Source: Akkermansia muciniphila | GTDB taxonomy: Bacteria > Verrucomicrobiota > Verrucomicrobiia > Verrucomicrobiales > Akkermansiaceae | NCBI GenBank assembly: GCA_945890645.1 | Contig: CAMDCV010000005.1 | Coordinates: forward strand, 1-64,000 | Length of the DNA stretch: 64,000 nt | Reading direction: 5' to 3' | Part shown: positions 18,097 through 27,506 of the stretch, piece after piece | Position numbering within the stretch: position 1 is the stretch's first letter | Layout of the letters: each line of letters starts with the position of its first letter | Translations under genes and position numbers: made by a program | Notes under the pieces: generated by a model | What the model saw: only the letters and a program-made list of their open reading frames with translations | Told to the model about the DNA's origin: nothing | Databases searched by the model: none

Positions 18097-20874
18097 ATGC
18101 GATTGTTTCTTCTCGACGGCATGGCTCTGATTTACCGGGCGCACTTTGCATTCATCACCAACCCAATCCGTAATTCGAAAGGTGTCAACACCTCTGCCCT
18201 TTACGGATTTACCAATACACTGCTGACCATCATCGAAAAGGAAAATCCCACTCACCTTGGCGTGGCATTCGACACCCATGCGCCCACGGCCCGGCATATT
18301 AAATACCCCGCTTACAAAGCCCAACGCGATGCCACGCCGGAAGAACTGCTGGCTGCCATCCCGCATGTGAAACGACTTTGCCAAGCGTTTCAAATTCCCG
18401 TGCTCGAACTCGATGGCTACGAGGCCGATGACATCATCGGAACGCTCGCACATCAAGCAGATGCCTCGGGCGATTTTCACACATACATGGTCACGCCCGA
18501 TAAAGACTTTTCCCAACTCGTCTCCGCCACCACTTCGATTTGGCGACCCGGTCGCAAGGGCACCGACCATGAAATTCTCGACGTCGCCACCATTCTCAAA
18601 AACTGGGAAATTTCGCGACCCGACCAAGTCATCGACATTCTCGGACTGTGGGGTGATGCCTCCGATAACATCCCCGGCATTCCCGGAGTGGGAGAAAAAA
18701 CTGCCAAAAAACTCATCGGCGAGTGGGACTCCATCGAAAATTTGTTAGCCAATGCCAGCAAGGTCAAAGGCAAGCTCGGTGAAAATCTCATAGCCTATGG
18801 CGATCAGGCATTGCTATCGAAAGATCTCGCCACCATTCAACTCGACGTGCCAATTCATTCTTCGTGGGATGATCTGAAACTTTCAACCTATAACGAAGCC
18901 GACATCAAAGAGCTGTTCGCAGAGTTTGAATTCCGGACCCTCACGAAACGACTTTTCCCCGGCGTAAGCGCCACCACGGAGTCTGAGGAAGAGGTTCCAA
19001 AACCCGCGCCCGTTGCGACAACATGCCAAACCATTCGCGATGTCGCCCACGTGTACCACCTCGCCGATACACCAGAAAAACAATCGCAGCTCTTCACAGC
19101 ACTCGCGGGCCAAAAGTCATTTTGTTTTGATACGGAAACAACATCGCTCGATCCCTTCTCCGCAAAACTGTTAGGTATCGCGTTTTCTTGGAATGCCCAC
19201 GAAGGATGGTATCTTCCCATCAACGCCGCCACAAGAATCCCTGATGAATTGCGCCAACTCTTCATCACTCCAACGGAAAAAATCGGCCATAATCTCAAAT
19301 ACGATCTGGCGATTTTGCAACAACAAGGCATCGAATGCTGCGGGCCTTACTTCGACACCATGTTAGCGCACAGTCTGTTGCATCCCGATCAGCGGCACAA
19401 CATGGACCGATTGGCGGAATCGTATTTTTCATATTCACCGATAAAATTTTCTGATATCGCCACATCCGATACTGCGACTGTTGCAAGCGATGATTTGTTC
19501 GCCTATGCGGCCGCCCCTTCTAACAAAAAAGATCTGTCTGTCGCTACTATTCCGTTAGAAATTCTCGCCGAATACGCTGCAGAAGATGCCGACATCACAT
19601 GGCAACTCGCTGGTCGCCTGCGCGAGGAATTGGCAAGCTCAGGACAAAGTGCAGTGTTTGAACATATCGAGTCGCCGCTGCTGCCCGTGCTCGTGCGCAT
19701 GGAACAACAAGGCATCGCGTTAGATATTGTCGCACTCAAAGAGATTGGCCATGAGTTACAGACAGCCATCGATCATCTCACATTGAGCATCCACCAGCAC
19801 GCGGGCGGAAATTTCAACATCAACTCGCCCAAACAACTCGGAGAAATTTTGTTCACTCGACTGCAGCTCGCGGAAAAGGCGAAGAAGACCACCACCGGGC
19901 AATTTAAGACAGATGAAGCGACACTGCTCACACTCGAAGGAGCACATCCCATCGTCGCCGACATCCTCCAATACCGCGAGGCCAGTAAGTTGAAATCCAC
20001 TTATGTCGATGCGCTACCAACGCATATCCAGCCTAAGACGGGTCGCATCCACACGACATTTCATCAGCTCGTTGCCGCTACCGGACGTCTCGCCTCCAGC
20101 GATCCCAACATTCAAAACATTCCCGTGCGATCAACCTTGGGCAAAAGAATCCGCAAGGCATTCATCCCCGCTGCGGGCAGCACGTTGCTGAGCTGCGACT
20201 ACTCACAAATCGAGCTGCGCATCATGGCCGCACTTTCCGGTGACCCTGGCATGATCGCGGCATTCGAACAAAATCTCGATGTTCACACTGCCACCGCCGC
20301 CAAGGTTTATGGGATTCCGTTAGAGGAAGTGACCAAGGAAATGCGCAGTCACGCGAAGATGGTAAACTTCGGCATCATCTATGGCATTTCCGCATTCGGC
20401 TTGAGTCAACGACTTGGCATCCCGCGCACCGATGCTGCGAAGCTGATCGACACCTACTTCGAGGAATACCCCGGCATCAAGATTTTCATGGATGCGACCA
20501 TCGCGAAAACACGCGAGCAAGGTTTCATCGAAACACTTTCCGGCAGAAGACGCTTTTTGCCCGACATCCATTCGGCAAATCAAAACATCCGCGGCAATGC
20601 CGAACGCGCCGCCATCAACACACCGATCCAAGGCACAGCCGCGGATATGATCAAGCTCGCGATGATCCAGATCGATGCATTGTTAGAAAATAATTTCCAA
20701 AGCAAGCTGCTCCTACAAGTGCACGACGAATTAGTCTTCGATCTAAAATTAGAGGAACAAGAAATCCTGGTCCCGCAGATCTTGATGATCATGCAAACAG
20801 CCCTGCCGCTACCGCATCATGTGCCCATCATCGTAGAGTCCGGTACCGGCCCGAACTGGTTGGCTGCACATTAA
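18097..20874 (+). CDS. polA: DNA polymerase I with 5'-3' and 3'-5' exonuclease domains
   Basis: A 925-residue repair and replication polymerase. The N-terminal FEN-type nuclease has 'YEADDIIGTLA', 'TPDKDFSQLV' and 'WGDASDNIPGIPGVGEKTA'. The proofreading domain keeps its acidic residues ('FCFDTETTSLDP', 'IGHNLKYDLAIL', 'YAAEDADITW'), so it should be active. The polymerase shows motif A 'CDYSQIELRIMAALSGD', motif B 'RSHAKMVNFGIIYGIS' with Phe at the ddNTP-discriminating position, and motif C 'QVHDELVFD'. Nine of its ten TTA leucine codons are followed by G (counted by eye). It stands alone between a divergent GH75 gene and the convergent DUF1552 gene. Confidence 0.97.
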   Translation: MRLFLLDGMALIYRAHFAFITNPIRNSKGVNTSALYGFTNTLLTIIEKENPTHLGVAFDTHAPTARHIKYPAYKAQRDATPEELLAAIPHVKRLCQAFQIPVLELDGYEADDIIGTLAHQADASGDFHTYMVTPDKDFSQLVSATTSIWRPGRKGTDHEILDVATILKNWEISRPDQVIDILGLWGDASDNIPGIPGVGEKTAKKLIGEWDSIENLLANASKVKGKLGENLIAYGDQALLSKDLATIQLDVPIHSSWDDLKLSTYNEADIKELFAEFEFRTLTKRLFPGVSATTESEEEVPKPAPVATTCQTIRDVAHVYHLADTPEKQSQLFTALAGQKSFCFDTETTSLDPFSAKLLGIAFSWNAHEGWYLPINAATRIPDELRQLFITPTEKIGHNLKYDLAILQQQGIECCGPYFDTMLAHSLLHPDQRHNMDRLAESYFSYSPIKFSDIATSDTATVASDDLFAYAAAPSNKKDLSVATIPLEILAEYAAEDADITWQLAGRLREELASSGQSAVFEHIESPLLPVLVRMEQQGIALDIVALKEIGHELQTAIDHLTLSIHQHAGGNFNINSPKQLGEILFTRLQLAEKAKKTTTGQFKTDEATLLTLEGAHPIVADILQYREASKLKSTYVDALPTHIQPKTGRIHTTFHQLVAATGRLASSDPNIQNIPVRSTLGKRIRKAFIPAAGSTLLSCDYSQIELRIMAALSGDPGMIAAFEQNLDVHTATAAKVYGIPLEEVTKEMRSHAKMVNFGIIYGISAFGLSQRLGIPRTDAAKLIDTYFEEYPGIKIFMDATIAKTREQGFIETLSGRRRFLPDIHSANQNIRGNAERAAINTPIQGTAADMIKLAMIQIDALLENNFQSKLLLQVHDELVFDLKLEEQEILVPQILMIMQTALPLPHHVPIIVESGTGPNWLAAH

Positions 20875-20882
20875 TCCGTGGC

Positions 20883-20899
20883 GGAGGCGTCTCGCCTCC
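20883..20899. repeat. Short GC-rich palindrome after polA
   Basis: GGAGGCG-TCT-CGCCTCC forms a 7-bp stem in the 52-bp gap between the convergent polA and DUF1552 genes. No T-tract follows on either strand. The surrounding CCGTGGCGGAGGCG resembles the palindrome at 60204-60232 (CGTGGCGACG). Confidence 0.5.
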
Positions 20900-20926
20900 C
20901 AGCCTATCTATATAGCGCCGCCACGC

Positions 20927-22225
20927 TCAAACCGAAAGCTTCCCAGTGGAGTCTCCCACTCGCTCAGCCTTAACGCCCATACGATCTAGGAGAGACAAAT
21001 GCAAATTCGTCAGTGGTGTTTCCTCTCTCGTTTCCAGCAATCGACCTGCCTGCAAGGTGCCATTACCATGACCTGCTAAGATAATCGGCAACTCATCGTG
21101 ATTGTGTCTATCACCATCGCTGATGCCACCGCCATAGACAATCATCGAGTGATCAAGCAAGGTGCCGTTTCCTTCTTTAATGTCGCGCATGTTTTTCAAA
21201 AAGCGTGCAAACTCTGCCGCGTAATACTCATCGATCTTGGCAATTAATGACAGACGACGTTCATCGCGTTGATGATGGGAAATGCCATGGTGTGCTTCAT
21301 TGACCCCAATTTCCGGAAAGGTGCGATTCGATCCATCGTGCGCGAGCATAAAGGAAGCAACGCGAGTGGAATCCGTTTGGAAAGCCACTAGCATCAAATC
21401 ATACATCGCACGGATGTGTTCGCGATAGGTTTCCGGCACACCATTTGGCACATCAATTTCGGGACGCTCCCGGCGATGCTTTTCTGCACGCTCGATGCGT
21501 TGCTCGATCTCGCGCACGGAAGTGAAATATTCATCCAGCTTGTTTTTGTCACCGCCTGTCGCACGTGACTGCAACCGCTTGGCATCCTCCATGACAAAAT
21601 CGAGTACTGACTTTTTGCGGTCCTGGCGTTCTGCATTTTTCGAGGAATCTGCTGAGCCGAATAAGGCCTCAAAGACGGAACGAGGATCGCGCATCGGCGG
21701 TGCCGGAGTGGTGTCGGAGCGCCAGGCGAGATTGTATTGATAGGCGCAAGAGTAGCCAGAATCGCAATTGCCTGATCGACGCGGTTCATCGGTGGAGAGT
21801 TCTAGCGAAGGAAGGCGTGTCAGATGACCAACCTCGCGCGCAGCGAGTTGATCCGCAGACATACCGATGCGGATATCGGCACCAGCGGTCTTGCGCGCTT
21901 GGCAACCGGTGAGAAAAGTGGCGTTTGCGCGGGCATGATCGCCAGCACCATCGCCATTCGCGCGAGCTTTATCCAAGGCAAGACCTTTGATCACTTGAAA
22001 ATGATCGCGCATTTCCGCCAACGGTTCGAGCGAGGGGGAAAGCTTGTAATTTTTCCCAGAACCAGTCGGAAACCACAGTTTTGTGTTCACGCCATTCGGC
22101 ATGTAAACATAAGCCAAGCGCAAGGGAGAACCCGGCGCCGTAACCGTAGCCGCACGCAATGGTTCAAGCATCGGCAATGCCAACGTCGAAGCCAAACTTT
22201 TCAAAAACATGCGTCGCGTATTCAT
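20927..22225 (-). CDS. DUF1552 family protein, Tat-exported
   Basis: A 432-residue protein. The ATG at 22225 gives a twin-arginine-type signal (NTRRMFLKSLASTLALPML). Features typical of DUF1552 proteins are 'LAYVYMPNGVN', 'GDHARANATFLTG', 'RDPRSVFEALFG', 'DEYFTSVREIEQRI' and 'MIVYGGGISDGDRHNHDELPIILAGHGNG'. Members are abundant in Planctomycetes and Verrucomicrobia and resemble sulfatase/phosphatase-like folds, but their substrate is unknown. They usually sit next to a DUF1592/DUF1588-type partner; none is present here, so this is an orphan copy. Confidence 0.88.
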   Translation of the reverse strand: MNTRRMFLKSLASTLALPMLEPLRAATVTAPGSPLRLAYVYMPNGVNTKLWFPTGSGKNYKLSPSLEPLAEMRDHFQVIKGLALDKARANGDGAGDHARANATFLTGCQARKTAGADIRIGMSADQLAAREVGHLTRLPSLELSTDEPRRSGNCDSGYSCAYQYNLAWRSDTTPAPPMRDPRSVFEALFGSADSSKNAERQDRKKSVLDFVMEDAKRLQSRATGGDKNKLDEYFTSVREIEQRIERAEKHRRERPEIDVPNGVPETYREHIRAMYDLMLVAFQTDSTRVASFMLAHDGSNRTFPEIGVNEAHHGISHHQRDERRLSLIAKIDEYYAAEFARFLKNMRDIKEGNGTLLDHSMIVYGGGISDGDRHNHDELPIILAGHGNGTLQAGRLLETREETPLTNLHLSLLDRMGVKAERVGDSTGKLSV

Positions 22226-22409
22226 AACACAGTGATCTACACGCATGATGCGGCAAAAATTACATTTTTCAAGTGATCGATCGCAAAAAAAATCCTTTCG
22301 ACTAAGTCACTGGTAAGGAGAGAAATAGTCTCAGCCTATTGAAAAATGCCATCATCTTGGAATGGTAAAAATTTACGGGTCTGTTTTACTACCCTGCGTG
22401 AGAGAACTT

Positions 22410-22943
22410 ATGCTTTTAATCGGCGTGCCGACGCTGTTGCTTCTATTAGTAGTAGCGATCATGTATAACACGCTTATTAATCGGCGCAACCAAGTGCGCT
22501 ATGCGTTTTCTTGCATAGATGTGCAATTGAAAAAACGCTACGATTTAGTGCCAAATTTGGTCGAAACGGTAAAAGGCTACGCTGCTCACGAACGGGAAAT
22601 TTTGACCGCCGTCACTCAGGCGCGTGAGGCGGCGGGACGTCCAGGAGCATCTTGGACACAAGAGGAAATGCTGCAACAACAAGTGCAACTTTTAATCGCC
22701 CGCGCCGAGGCTTACCCCGAATTACGCGCCAACGAGCAATTTCTTTTGTTGCAACGACAGCTCACCGAATGCGAAGAACAAATCGCTGCCGCTCGCCGTG
22801 CCTACAACGCCTCCGTCATGGATTACCAAAATTCCATCGGCATGTTTCCCTCGTCTTTGATCGCATCGATATTCCGCTTCAACCCGATGCCATCCTTTGA
22901 AGCTGCTGTCGCCGAAAGAGCCAATGTCCATGTCCAGTTCTGA
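22410..22943 (+). CDS. lemA: LemA family membrane protein
   Basis: A 177-residue protein with one N-terminal membrane helix (LLIGVPTLLLLLVVAIMY) and the LemA signature 'NTLINRRNQVRYAFSCIDVQLKKRYDLVPNLVETVKGYAAHE'. The ATG at 22410 is preferred because LemA proteins start at this helix and GAGAG lies upstream; an in-frame start at 22362 adds 16 residues. LemA domains are four-helix bundles exposed to the periplasm or cell surface with no defined reaction. The gene overlaps the next one (DUF3137), a recurrent pairing. Confidence 0.92.
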   Translation: MLLIGVPTLLLLLVVAIMYNTLINRRNQVRYAFSCIDVQLKKRYDLVPNLVETVKGYAAHEREILTAVTQAREAAGRPGASWTQEEMLQQQVQLLIARAEAYPELRANEQFLLLQRQLTECEEQIAAARRAYNASVMDYQNSIGMFPSSLIASIFRFNPMPSFEAAVAERANVHVQF

Positions 22944-23934
22944 CAGACGCACTACTGACGCCATGCATGATCTCGCCAAGTTTCCCGAAGAAATGGCGCC
23001 ACTGATCCAATCGCTGGAAGCCATGCGACAGGAGTATTTGAGCAAAAAAATCAAAGCGAATCGAGTCGCGCTGACTGTCGGTGTGATTGGCTTATGCGGT
23101 GTGATTGCCTTGATCGCCTCGCGAGTTTCCATTTTTCCCCTATTTATCGTGGCGGGCTTCATCGCTATTATCGTCTCGATGGTTCGTCACCTGATGCTGA
23201 ACAGCACACGGACGCAGTATCTGACCCGCTTTAAATTTGAATTGTTCACGCAAGTGACGAAGCGCATCGCCCCGGAAATTGACTACCAGCCACATACTTC
23301 TCGCAGTAAAGAGGATCTGAAAGCCACGGGACTGATCAGCTCGCGCATCGACCGCTTCTCCGGTCAGGATTATTTCAGCGGCAAGTTTGGCGAGACGCAG
23401 ATGGGATTTTCCGAAGTGCATGCGGAGCGCCGAGAAACCACCACGGATTCCAAGGGACGATCCCGAACACGCTGGGTCACCGTGTTTCGCGGCATCTTTT
23501 TCAGCGCGGATTTTCACAAGCATTTTCAGGGTGAGGTGCTCATCGAGCCTGACTTCGCCGAGTCCACCTTTGGTTGGTTAGGTCGCAAAGTTCAGGGACT
23601 TTCCGGCGATCTCGTTCGCCTTGAAAACCCGGTGTTTGAACAGGCCTACAAAGTGCGTGCCACCGACCAAGTGGAAGCGCGTTACTTGCTGACGCCTACG
23701 ATGCAGGAACGTTTGTTGGAACTACAAAATACTTGGGGAAGCAAGACGATGATATCCTTGAAAGCAGGATGGATTCACATATTGATTCCCTCGCCGGGTG
23801 ATTGGTTCGAGTGCGATCCTGAAATCGCTGCAGCCGATCTCAGACAAATGCAAACATTCGCTGATCAGTTGCTGCGTCTGCTGGATGTCATCGATACGCT
23901 TGATCTAAATACACGCTTGTGGACAAAGTCATGA
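22924..23934 (+). CDS. DUF3137 membrane protein
   Basis: A 336-residue protein with two adjacent membrane helices (ALTVGVIGLCGVIALIA and IFPLFIVAGFIAIIVSMV), followed by a soluble domain of the DUF3137 type: 'SGQDYFSGKFGETQMGFSEVHAERR', 'VFRGIFFSADFHKHFQGEVLIEPD'. Its start overlaps the last codons of lemA by 20 bp, so the two are translationally coupled, as in many LemA-DUF3137 operons. The role is unknown; membrane homeostasis is the usual guess. The start could also be the ATG six bases later. Confidence 0.85.
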   Translation: MSMSSSDRRTTDAMHDLAKFPEEMAPLIQSLEAMRQEYLSKKIKANRVALTVGVIGLCGVIALIASRVSIFPLFIVAGFIAIIVSMVRHLMLNSTRTQYLTRFKFELFTQVTKRIAPEIDYQPHTSRSKEDLKATGLISSRIDRFSGQDYFSGKFGETQMGFSEVHAERRETTTDSKGRSRTRWVTVFRGIFFSADFHKHFQGEVLIEPDFAESTFGWLGRKVQGLSGDLVRLENPVFEQAYKVRATDQVEARYLLTPTMQERLLELQNTWGSKTMISLKAGWIHILIPSPGDWFECDPEIAAADLRQMQTFADQLLRLLDVIDTLDLNTRLWTKS

Positions 23935-23937
23935 TGA

Positions 23938-24894
23938 TCACAAATCGGCATCATGATGAGTGCCTGTGATCGGATATCCCGAGTAACCGATGCAGCTCTG
24001 CAAATAAGCAGCATTTTCCACCTGACTCATCGGCCATAGCACCGAGTCGCGGATGACAGCGCCCGCATCCACCACCGATCCTGCTCCGATGAAGCTGCGC
24101 TCAATAATGGCATCGGCGGCAATGTTGGCAGAAGGATGAGTGGGATCGCCTAACATCATTTGCTGATGGGCTTGTAGGTAACTTACTCGTTCGCCGAGAT
24201 CAAACCAAACACCCTCATCGATGACGACACAACCCAGTTTCCCCAACTCCGCAAGGCGCAGGAATGCAGGAATCACCGACACTACATTCTGAGCGGGCAG
24301 GTAATCTAAGAGCTCGGCATTCATGCAATAGATACCGCTAAAGACATGAGTTCCCTCGGCCTTGCCGAGCATATGGCGAATATCAATGACGCGCCCCTCC
24401 TCATACGCGATGTGTTTAGCGGGGCCCTGCGAGCGTAGCGCGAGAGTCACGGGAAATCCCGATTGGCGATGCGCTTGCTCTAACTTTTCAAGTGGCATTG
24501 TCGAAAAAATATCACCATTGTGAACGAGCACTGTGTCATCGCACATCCATGCGCGCACATTGCGCAATCCGCCACCAGTCTCTAACAGCAGTGGCTCATG
24601 AAACAAACGGATTGATGATCCCTGCAAGTTTCCCTGTTCGACAAATTCACCGTTTTCGCCCTGTTCAGGCAGCATTTCCCAGTCGGCACAGCCCCATCCC
24701 CAGAGCGGATCTTTCCACATCTGTGGCAGATGGTGCGTATTAACTGCGAAGTCATCGCATCCCAGCGCAACACAGGCTTGCCAAGCATGCTTGATCAATG
24801 GCTGCGCGCCAAAGGGCACCAAAGGCTTAGGCAGTCGATGAGTGAGTGGTTGCAACCGAGTGCCCAGTCCCGCGCCCAATAAAAATGCCTTCAT
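23938..24894 (-). CDS. Sugar-1-phosphate nucleotidyltransferase (MurU/ManC-like)
   Basis: A 318-residue enzyme. The start at 24894 begins with the diagnostic loop 'MKAFLLGAGLGTRLQPLTHRLPKPLVPFG'; the open frame extends upstream but without homology. The catalytic Asp lies in 'VLVHNGDIFS' and the sugar-binding 'ETGGGL' is present. The C-terminus 'AIIERSFIGAGSVVDAGAVIRDSVLW' is a left-handed beta-helix of hexapeptide repeats. Members activate hexose- or MurNAc-1-phosphate with NTP for cell-wall or polysaccharide synthesis; the exact sugar cannot be read from the sequence. It is divergent from fabH. Confidence 0.85.
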   Translation of the reverse strand: MKAFLLGAGLGTRLQPLTHRLPKPLVPFGAQPLIKHAWQACVALGCDDFAVNTHHLPQMWKDPLWGWGCADWEMLPEQGENGEFVEQGNLQGSSIRLFHEPLLLETGGGLRNVRAWMCDDTVLVHNGDIFSTMPLEKLEQAHRQSGFPVTLALRSQGPAKHIAYEEGRVIDIRHMLGKAEGTHVFSGIYCMNAELLDYLPAQNVVSVIPAFLRLAELGKLGCVVIDEGVWFDLGERVSYLQAHQQMMLGDPTHPSANIAADAIIERSFIGAGSVVDAGAVIRDSVLWPMSQVENAAYLQSCIGYSGYPITGTHHDADL

Positions 24895-25020
24895 CACCCG
24901 CCTCTTATGCCGCGCAGCATCTTTATTGGCGAATCTTTTTTCTGTAGCCCACCCACACGCAATCCTCCCCATGAAAATTTCAGACTTCCCATCGGCATCA
25001 ATTGCCTTCATGCTGTCGCC

Positions 25021-26010
25021 ATGAGCGATACCGCTGTGACGATTGCCGGCACCGGCAGCTACGTGCCCGAGAAAATTTTGACTAACGCTGAACTCGAAAA
25101 GCGCATCGAAACATCGGACGAATGGATCACCACCCGCACGGGCATCAAAGAGCGACGCATCGCCGCCGATGACGAATTTACTTCGCACATGGCGACCAAA
25201 GCGGGCCTTCGCGCCCTAGAGCAAGCGCACCTCGCGCCAGAAGATGTCGAACTCATCATCGTTGCCACCATCACGCCGGACACACTCACCCCTGCGACTG
25301 CTTGTTACGTACAAGAAAATATCGGCGCCCGTCGGGCCATCGCATTCGATATCTCTGCCGCTTGTTCCGGCTTTCTGTATGCCATGGAAATCGCCCGCAA
25401 ACTGATCGCTGGCGGCACGGTGCACAATGCACTGATCATCGGTGCGGAAAAACTTTCCGCATTCGTCAATTGGAACGATCGCGGGACCTGCATTCTCTTC
25501 GGCGATGGCGCTGGTGCGGCTGTCTTGCGCAAGTCACAACCCGGGGAAGGTCACATCCTCGCGATGGATCTCGGTACCGATGGTTCGCTCACTCACCTGC
25601 TCAATATCCCTGGCGGTGGATCGGCACGACCGATCACCGCAGAAAATGCCGATGAACACTTGGCCACTCTAGCGATGCTCGGAAAAGAAGTTTTCAAACA
25701 CGCGGTCAACCGCATGAAATCCGCCGCTGAGACCGTCATTACACGCGCTGGATTGCAAGCCGAGGACATCGCCTGCGTAATCCCCCATCAAGCGAACCTG
25801 CGCATCATTGATGCCATCGCTGACCGACTCTCCGTGCCGAACGAAAAAGTGTTCGTCAACCTACACAAATACGGCAATACCTCCGCCGCCGCTGTCGCCA
25901 TCGCGCTCGACGAAGCGCATCGCAGTGGTGCCTTCAAACGTGGAGACAACATCGTACTTGTGGTATTCGGAGCAGGCCTCACCTGGGCCGCCGCCGCGAT
26001 CGAGTGGTGA
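25021..26010 (+). CDS. fabH: 3-oxoacyl-ACP synthase III
   Basis: This enzyme condenses acetyl-CoA with malonyl-ACP to begin fatty acid synthesis. The ATG at 25021 (MSDTAVTIAGTGSYVPEKILTN) is the family-typical start. The catalytic triad is visible: Cys in 'DISAACSGFLYA', His in 'VIPHQANLRI' and Asn in 'HKYGNTSAA'. The 'TSDEWITTRTGI' substrate motif is present. The length of 329 is normal. It is a single gene away from other fab genes and is followed by a probable terminator at 26060-26084. Confidence 0.96.
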   Translation: MSDTAVTIAGTGSYVPEKILTNAELEKRIETSDEWITTRTGIKERRIAADDEFTSHMATKAGLRALEQAHLAPEDVELIIVATITPDTLTPATACYVQENIGARRAIAFDISAACSGFLYAMEIARKLIAGGTVHNALIIGAEKLSAFVNWNDRGTCILFGDGAGAAVLRKSQPGEGHILAMDLGTDGSLTHLLNIPGGGSARPITAENADEHLATLAMLGKEVFKHAVNRMKSAAETVITRAGLQAEDIACVIPHQANLRIIDAIADRLSVPNEKVFVNLHKYGNTSAAAVAIALDEAHRSGAFKRGDNIVLVVFGAGLTWAAAAIEW

Positions 26011-26059
26011 TGTTGGGTTAAAAAATCAAAAATTAAAAATCGTCATTCGGCAATGCAGT

Positions 26060-26084
26060 GCAGAGACAAGTTCTCTGCGTTTTC
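26060..26084 (+). terminator. Probable intrinsic terminator after fabH
   Basis: GCAGAGA (26060-26066) pairs with TCTCTGC (26072-26078) around a 5-base loop. It is followed by GTTTTC, a short T-run, 50 bases after the fabH stop. Confidence 0.55.
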
Positions 26085-26164
26085 AGACATAAGACATAAG
26101 AGTTGATTGCGAACTCCTAAGAGGCCACTTACACAGTGGTAAACAATAGGAGTATTACGCTAGA

Positions 26165-26653
26165 ATGAAAGCTTCCACCATCAGAGTGCTAATCCCGGTT
26201 TTTAGAATTCTGCCATTCTACGCGGGAGCTTTTGCCGTCAGTATGTGGGAATATGTTAGGTATGAACCACCCCTTCAAAAAGAATTCTATGCCCGCCTTG
26301 CAATGGGTCTTTGGGGCGTTCTTGCCTTAACTCCTTTTATCCTAATCAGACATCGCCTTGCTTTTCTTCTCTACTGTTTTTTGTATGTTTCCTGTCTCGC
26401 TTTTATGCTCTACGACAGATTCGTGCCGTTCCGATACGTTTCTCCCGATTACCGAGGTCCGGTTTACAACTCTGACACCATTGCCCACTCGGGTGACAAA
26501 GTGACCTACTGGGTTTCCAACCCACCTTCCCTCGATGGTGAAAACATATTGATGGCTGTTATTTACGCTACACCACTTCTGCTGGCCTGCGTTTATCGAA
26601 GGTACTTCAGGTCGTGGGTCTCCTCTTCATCGCGTTCAAGCCTGCCAACATGA
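26165..26653 (+). CDS. Small multi-pass membrane protein, hypothetical
   Basis: A 162-residue protein with four hydrophobic segments (around residues 8-27, 45-62, 65-82 and 129-143) and a short extracellular-type loop. I recognise no family. The gene is more AT-rich than its neighbours and sits in a patch (26.0-26.8 kb) of looser coding density before a toxin-antitoxin pair, which fits an accessory insertion. AGGAG occurs 12 bases upstream of the start, a little far for an ideal ribosome-binding site. Confidence 0.6.
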   Translation: MKASTIRVLIPVFRILPFYAGAFAVSMWEYVRYEPPLQKEFYARLAMGLWGVLALTPFILIRHRLAFLLYCFLYVSCLAFMLYDRFVPFRYVSPDYRGPVYNSDTIAHSGDKVTYWVSNPPSLDGENILMAVIYATPLLLACVYRRYFRSWVSSSSRSSLPT

Positions 26654-26800
26654 CACTTCTTCAAACAACTGACATGCGAACAGACAACAAACACAGAGAT
26701 CGACAAAATGAATGCCTCAATTCCTAACGAAAAAACCATCGCTAACCTTCACTACTATGACAACACATCCGCTGCCTCGACGATTCAGTGGAGATAAGAG

Positions 26801-27205
26801 TTACGAATTCGTGGGCTCTACCGCGCGTGCAATTTGCGGCAGGTTCTGAAAATGCAGATCAGCCGTCACCAATAGCCCTTGGCTTTCAAAGCACTGCGCC
26901 GCGATCCAGATGTCATTCGTAGGAATCGGCGTTCCAGCGGTTTTGAGTTGTAACACAAATTCCGCATAACGCTTCGCAGTTGAAAGTCGAATCGGAATCA
27001 CTTCCACACATGGCTCCGCCAGAAATTTCTCCAGTTGCTGGGCATTGCGTTGAAATTGATCACCCATCAAAAAACCGGCCCATAACTCGCCGATCACCGT
27101 GCTCGGCATTAAGACCTTTTCTGCTGTGCTAATCACATGATTCCAGCGCCCATATCGACACCAGTCAGAATAGGCATTTGTGTCGAGGACCGCGATCATT
27201 TCCAA
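26801..27205 (-). CDS. vapC: PIN-domain toxin, VapC family
   Basis: A 134-residue PIN-domain ribonuclease toxin. The acidic metal-binding set is visible: Asp in 'VLDTNAYSDW' near the N-terminus, Glu in 'STVIGELWAG', Asp in 'PTNDIWIAA' and Asp in 'LLVTADLHF'. Such toxins cleave tRNA or rRNA when released from the antitoxin. Its start overlaps the end of the antitoxin gene by 10 bp, giving translational coupling. Confidence 0.9.
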   Translation of the reverse strand: MEMIAVLDTNAYSDWCRYGRWNHVISTAEKVLMPSTVIGELWAGFLMGDQFQRNAQQLEKFLAEPCVEVIPIRLSTAKRYAEFVLQLKTAGTPIPTNDIWIAAQCFESQGLLVTADLHFQNLPQIARAVEPTNS

Positions 27206-27441
27206 ATTTCCTCATCAATTTTCATCAAGTCGCGAGTGAGATATTCATCCCATCCACTGCCAAAATCAGCTCCGCCGGCATATTTTTCTAAGCCGTTCGT
27301 GGCAGCTTCGCCATTGGCTCCTAAACCCTTGGCAAGTGCTTCCACGAATACCTGGTTCAGTGAAACTTGGCGCACTTTTGCACGCTGCTTTGCCAATTCA
27401 ATCCACTGATCTTCAACTCTGCGCACCGTAATCTGTTTCAT
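27196..27441 (-). CDS. Antitoxin of the VapC pair
   Basis: An 81-residue protein. The N-terminus 'MKQITVRRVEDQWIELAKQRAKVRQVSLNQVFVEAL' is typical of ribbon-helix-helix DNA-binding antitoxins, and the acidic, aromatic C-terminus ('GGADFGSGWDEYLTRDL') would wrap the toxin. It lies first in the operon, overlaps vapC, and its promoter carries two copies of an 8-bp palindrome likely to be its own operator. Confidence 0.85.
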   Translation of the reverse strand: MKQITVRRVEDQWIELAKQRAKVRQVSLNQVFVEALAKGLGANGEAATNGLEKYAGGADFGSGWDEYLTRDLMKIDEEIWK

Positions 27442-27475
27442 GCATGCACTGTATTCAAATATTGCATGCAGTCAA
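27441..27475 (-). promoter_or_regulatory. Promoter and operator of the toxin-antitoxin operon
   Basis: On the - strand, TTGACT (complement of 27470-27475), a 16-base spacer and TACAGT (complement of 27448-27453) form a good promoter. TGCATGCA occurs twice, at 27441-27448 and 27463-27470, 22 bp apart (two helical turns), flanking the -10 box and overlapping the spacer. This fits autorepression by the antitoxin. The -10 box ends 6 bases before the ATG, so the mRNA is probably leaderless. Confidence 0.72.
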
Positions 27476-27506
27476 GCGACATTTCGCTGCTTAGTCTCAA
27501 TGGGCT

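Noticed and set aside
26708-26797. A 29-codon frame (MNASIPNEKT...) between the small membrane protein and vapC
   Set aside because: Too short, with no family, ribosome-binding site or conservation to support it.
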